Assembly: GCA_019421725.1 (NCBI GenBank)
Contig: JAHZES010000038.1
Location: 1-14,164, forward strand
Length of the DNA stretch: 14,164 nucleotides
Source of the DNA: Clostridiales bacterium
GTDB taxonomy: Bacteria; Bacillota; Clostridia; Oscillospirales; Acutalibacteraceae
Direction: 5' to 3'
The position numbers and the translations under genes were made by a program. Positions 13,274-14,164 of this stretch are shown in pieces. Positions within the stretch are counted from its first letter, which is position 1, and each line of letters begins with the position of its first letter. The notes beneath the pieces were generated by a model. That model searched no databases. It saw only the letters and a list, made by a program, of their open reading frames with translations, and was not told where the DNA came from.

Positions 13274-13864
13274 TTATTCTCCGCTGAGAGAAAGATACCG
13301 CTCCAAATGCGCCGCTTCCAACGCCTTACGCAATGCAAACGCAAGCGGAATAGCCACAACAACCGCAATTGCACCGTTTGTCAGCGACGTAGCCGCTTTC
13401 GGGATCATCATCGTCCATACGGCCGAAAGATCGTTCTTTTCGATCCAATACTTCACCACAAAAGTTTTGGAAAGGTAAAGCACAATGTACGTCAATTGAC
13501 CCGCGATACCCGCAACCACATTCCGGCCAAAATTTTTGCCCTGCTTTTTGCCTGCGTAAGAAATAATTCCGCAGACAAAAGCCATCAGGAACTTGAAGAT
13601 AAACGTGATGTAAAACTCAGGCGCATAAATCGGGTCGGTCAAGTCAAACACCGCCGCCCCAATTCCGGCCGCCAGTCCGCCGCCGACACCGCCGAGCAAA
13701 AAGCCGGAAAGCAGACAGAAAATGTTGCCGAAATGAATCCGGGTCCCCGCGTCGCCGCCAATCGGAATACGGATCTGCAGGTAATTGCTCACCATGCACA
13801 GCGCCGCCATCAGACCGACAAAGCAAATGAATATTACTTTATTTTTCTGGTTTTTCTCATTCAT
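13274..13864 (-). CDS. ECF transporter substrate-binding S component
   Basis: A 196-residue membrane protein with about five to six hydrophobic segments. The segment RIHFGNIFCLLSGFLLG followed by GLAAGIGAAVFDL is typical of ECF-type S components of the ECF-ribofla_trS/DUF3816 group. The S component captures a vitamin or related micronutrient and docks with a shared EcfA-A'-T energising module, not found in this window, so it is probably a group II system. The substrate cannot be read from the sequence. The ATG at 13864 has GAGAGGAG 8 nt upstream; the frame to 13951 runs into leader DNA. The leader is GC-rich and structured but does not match riboswitch classes I know. Confidence 0.85.
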   Translation of the reverse strand: MNEKNQKNKVIFICFVGLMAALCMVSNYLQIRIPIGGDAGTRIHFGNIFCLLSGFLLGGVGGGLAAGIGAAVFDLTDPIYAPEFYITFIFKFLMAFVCGIISYAGKKQGKNFGRNVVAGIAGQLTYIVLYLSKTFVVKYWIEKNDLSAVWTMMIPKAATSLTNGAIAVVVAIPLAFALRKALEAAHLERYLSLSGE

Positions 13865-13900
13865 TATAAGTTCTCCTCTCTGTACGAACCGGAAATCAAC

Positions 13901-13967
13901 CGTCCATTTTCCCGGCATACCGCACCGCAAACCCGCGGCGTTGGGGTGCATGATCTACTGCCGGACG
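13901..13967 (-). promoter_or_regulatory. Structured leader upstream of the ECF S component gene
   Basis: On the minus strand, CGTCC (13901-13905) plus GGCA (13914-13917) can pair with TGCC plus GGACG (13959-13967), enclosing a CCGC/GCGG hairpin (13925-13938). The long-range 9-bp pairing around a loop suits a regulatory RNA, and S-component genes are often riboswitch-controlled. I could not match FMN, TPP, THF, cobalamin or preQ1 consensus elements, and no terminator-like U-tract follows. Confidence 0.3.
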
Positions 13968-13993
13968 AAAAGCACCGAATTTTTTCTGAAACC

Positions 13994-14021
13994 CTTGTGT
14001 TTTTCAAATTCTGTGCTACAA
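13994..14021 (+). promoter_or_regulatory. Probable promoter of the gene starting at 14121
   Basis: TTGTGT followed after ~16 nt by TACAAT (about 14016-14021) lies ~100 nt upstream of the plus-strand ATG at 14121. It is the best sigma-A candidate in this divergent gap. The rest of the 256-nt spacer between 13864 and 14121 holds only the ECF leader and AT-rich DNA. Confidence 0.4.
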
Positions 14022-14120
14022 TCATATCAGATGACTGTACCTTTTAAAATACACAGTTTTCATTATTTTCATCAGGACAGTTTGTTTCCCTGCCATATCT
14101 GTTGAATCGGAGGGGTTTAT

Positions 14121-14164
14121 ATGCTTTTGGATTATCTGAATTTGAACGAGTCAGATGAAGAACC
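14121..14164 (+). CDS. Start of an unidentified protein gene (cut by window edge)
   Basis: An ATG at 14121 is preceded by a strong CGGAGGGG ribosome site 5 nt upstream and opens a frame reading MLLDYLNLNESDEE to the window edge. Fourteen codons are too few to identify the product. The acidic N-terminus and lack of a signal peptide suggest a cytoplasmic protein. It is divergent from the ECF gene. Confidence 0.6.
   Translation, partial: MLLDYLNLNESDEE

Noticed and set aside
13901..13967. THF (folT) riboswitch upstream of the ECF gene
   Set aside because: A short GTAGAT match suggested it, but the ~41-nt interior is too short and the conserved GCGTTAAGTG and GGATGGGA-type elements are absent.
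13163..14047. A 294-codon plus-strand frame over the ECF gene and its leader
   Set aside because: Its composition is that of an antisense shadow. It overlaps the terminator and a clear S-component gene, and shows no domain.
1..14164. CRISPR arrays, insertion sequences, prophage or integration sites
   Set aside because: No regularly spaced repeats, transposase, integrase or attachment-site duplications were seen on reading the window. The solitary tRNA has no partial copy nearby.

Overview
The window looks like chromosomal DNA from a low-to-mid GC Gram-positive bacterium of the class Clostridia, probably from the Oscillospirales/Ruminococcaceae side (inference). The basis is strong AGGAGG-type ribosome sites, consensus sigma-A promoters, the gene order mreB-mreC-mreD-PBP2-minD-mgsA, a DUF1540 protein, a DacF-like carboxypeptidase and an ECF S component. 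Nothing points to a phage, plasmid or insertion sequence.

Layout. Positions 1-744 (minus strand) hold the first 19 codons of glmM preceded by a stand-alone left-handed beta-helix protein resembling the acetyltransferase half of GlmU; both follow a good promoter and a 134-nt leader. A tRNA-Gln(CUG) gene with a perfect TTGACA-17-TATAAT promoter lies at 1131-1204. Next on the plus strand are a MATE efflux pump (1443-2840) and two damaged genes: a NimA-like flavoprotein without its N-terminus (from 2857) and a SAM methyltransferase broken by two frameshifts (3358-4117). Two terminators, one per strand, close this region.

Positions 4279-10330 (minus strand) are the cell-shape cluster, transcribed mreB, mreC, mreD, PBP2 (mrdA), then minD-like and mgsA. 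A TTGAGA-17-TATAAT promoter serves mreB, and a second promoter in the PBP2-minD gap probably serves minD-mgsA. MreB, MreC, MreD and PBP2 are the core of the elongasome that builds lateral-wall peptidoglycan. No minC, minE or rodA is present. Upstream on the same strand are a small Cys-rich DUF1540 gene and a D,D-carboxypeptidase that trims peptidoglycan stem peptides.

Divergent from the carboxypeptidase is a calcineurin-like phosphoesterase with altered metal-site motifs. It converges on an ECF transporter S component, with a bidirectional terminator between them. The window ends in the first codons of an unidentified plus-strand gene.

Most of the window is ordinary housekeeping DNA and I found no convincing undescribed system. 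The points most worth checking are the altered active-site residues in the MgsA homologue and in the phosphoesterase, the GlmU-C-like protein paired with glmM, the MinD without a membrane anchor or partners, and the decaying patch behind the MATE gene.
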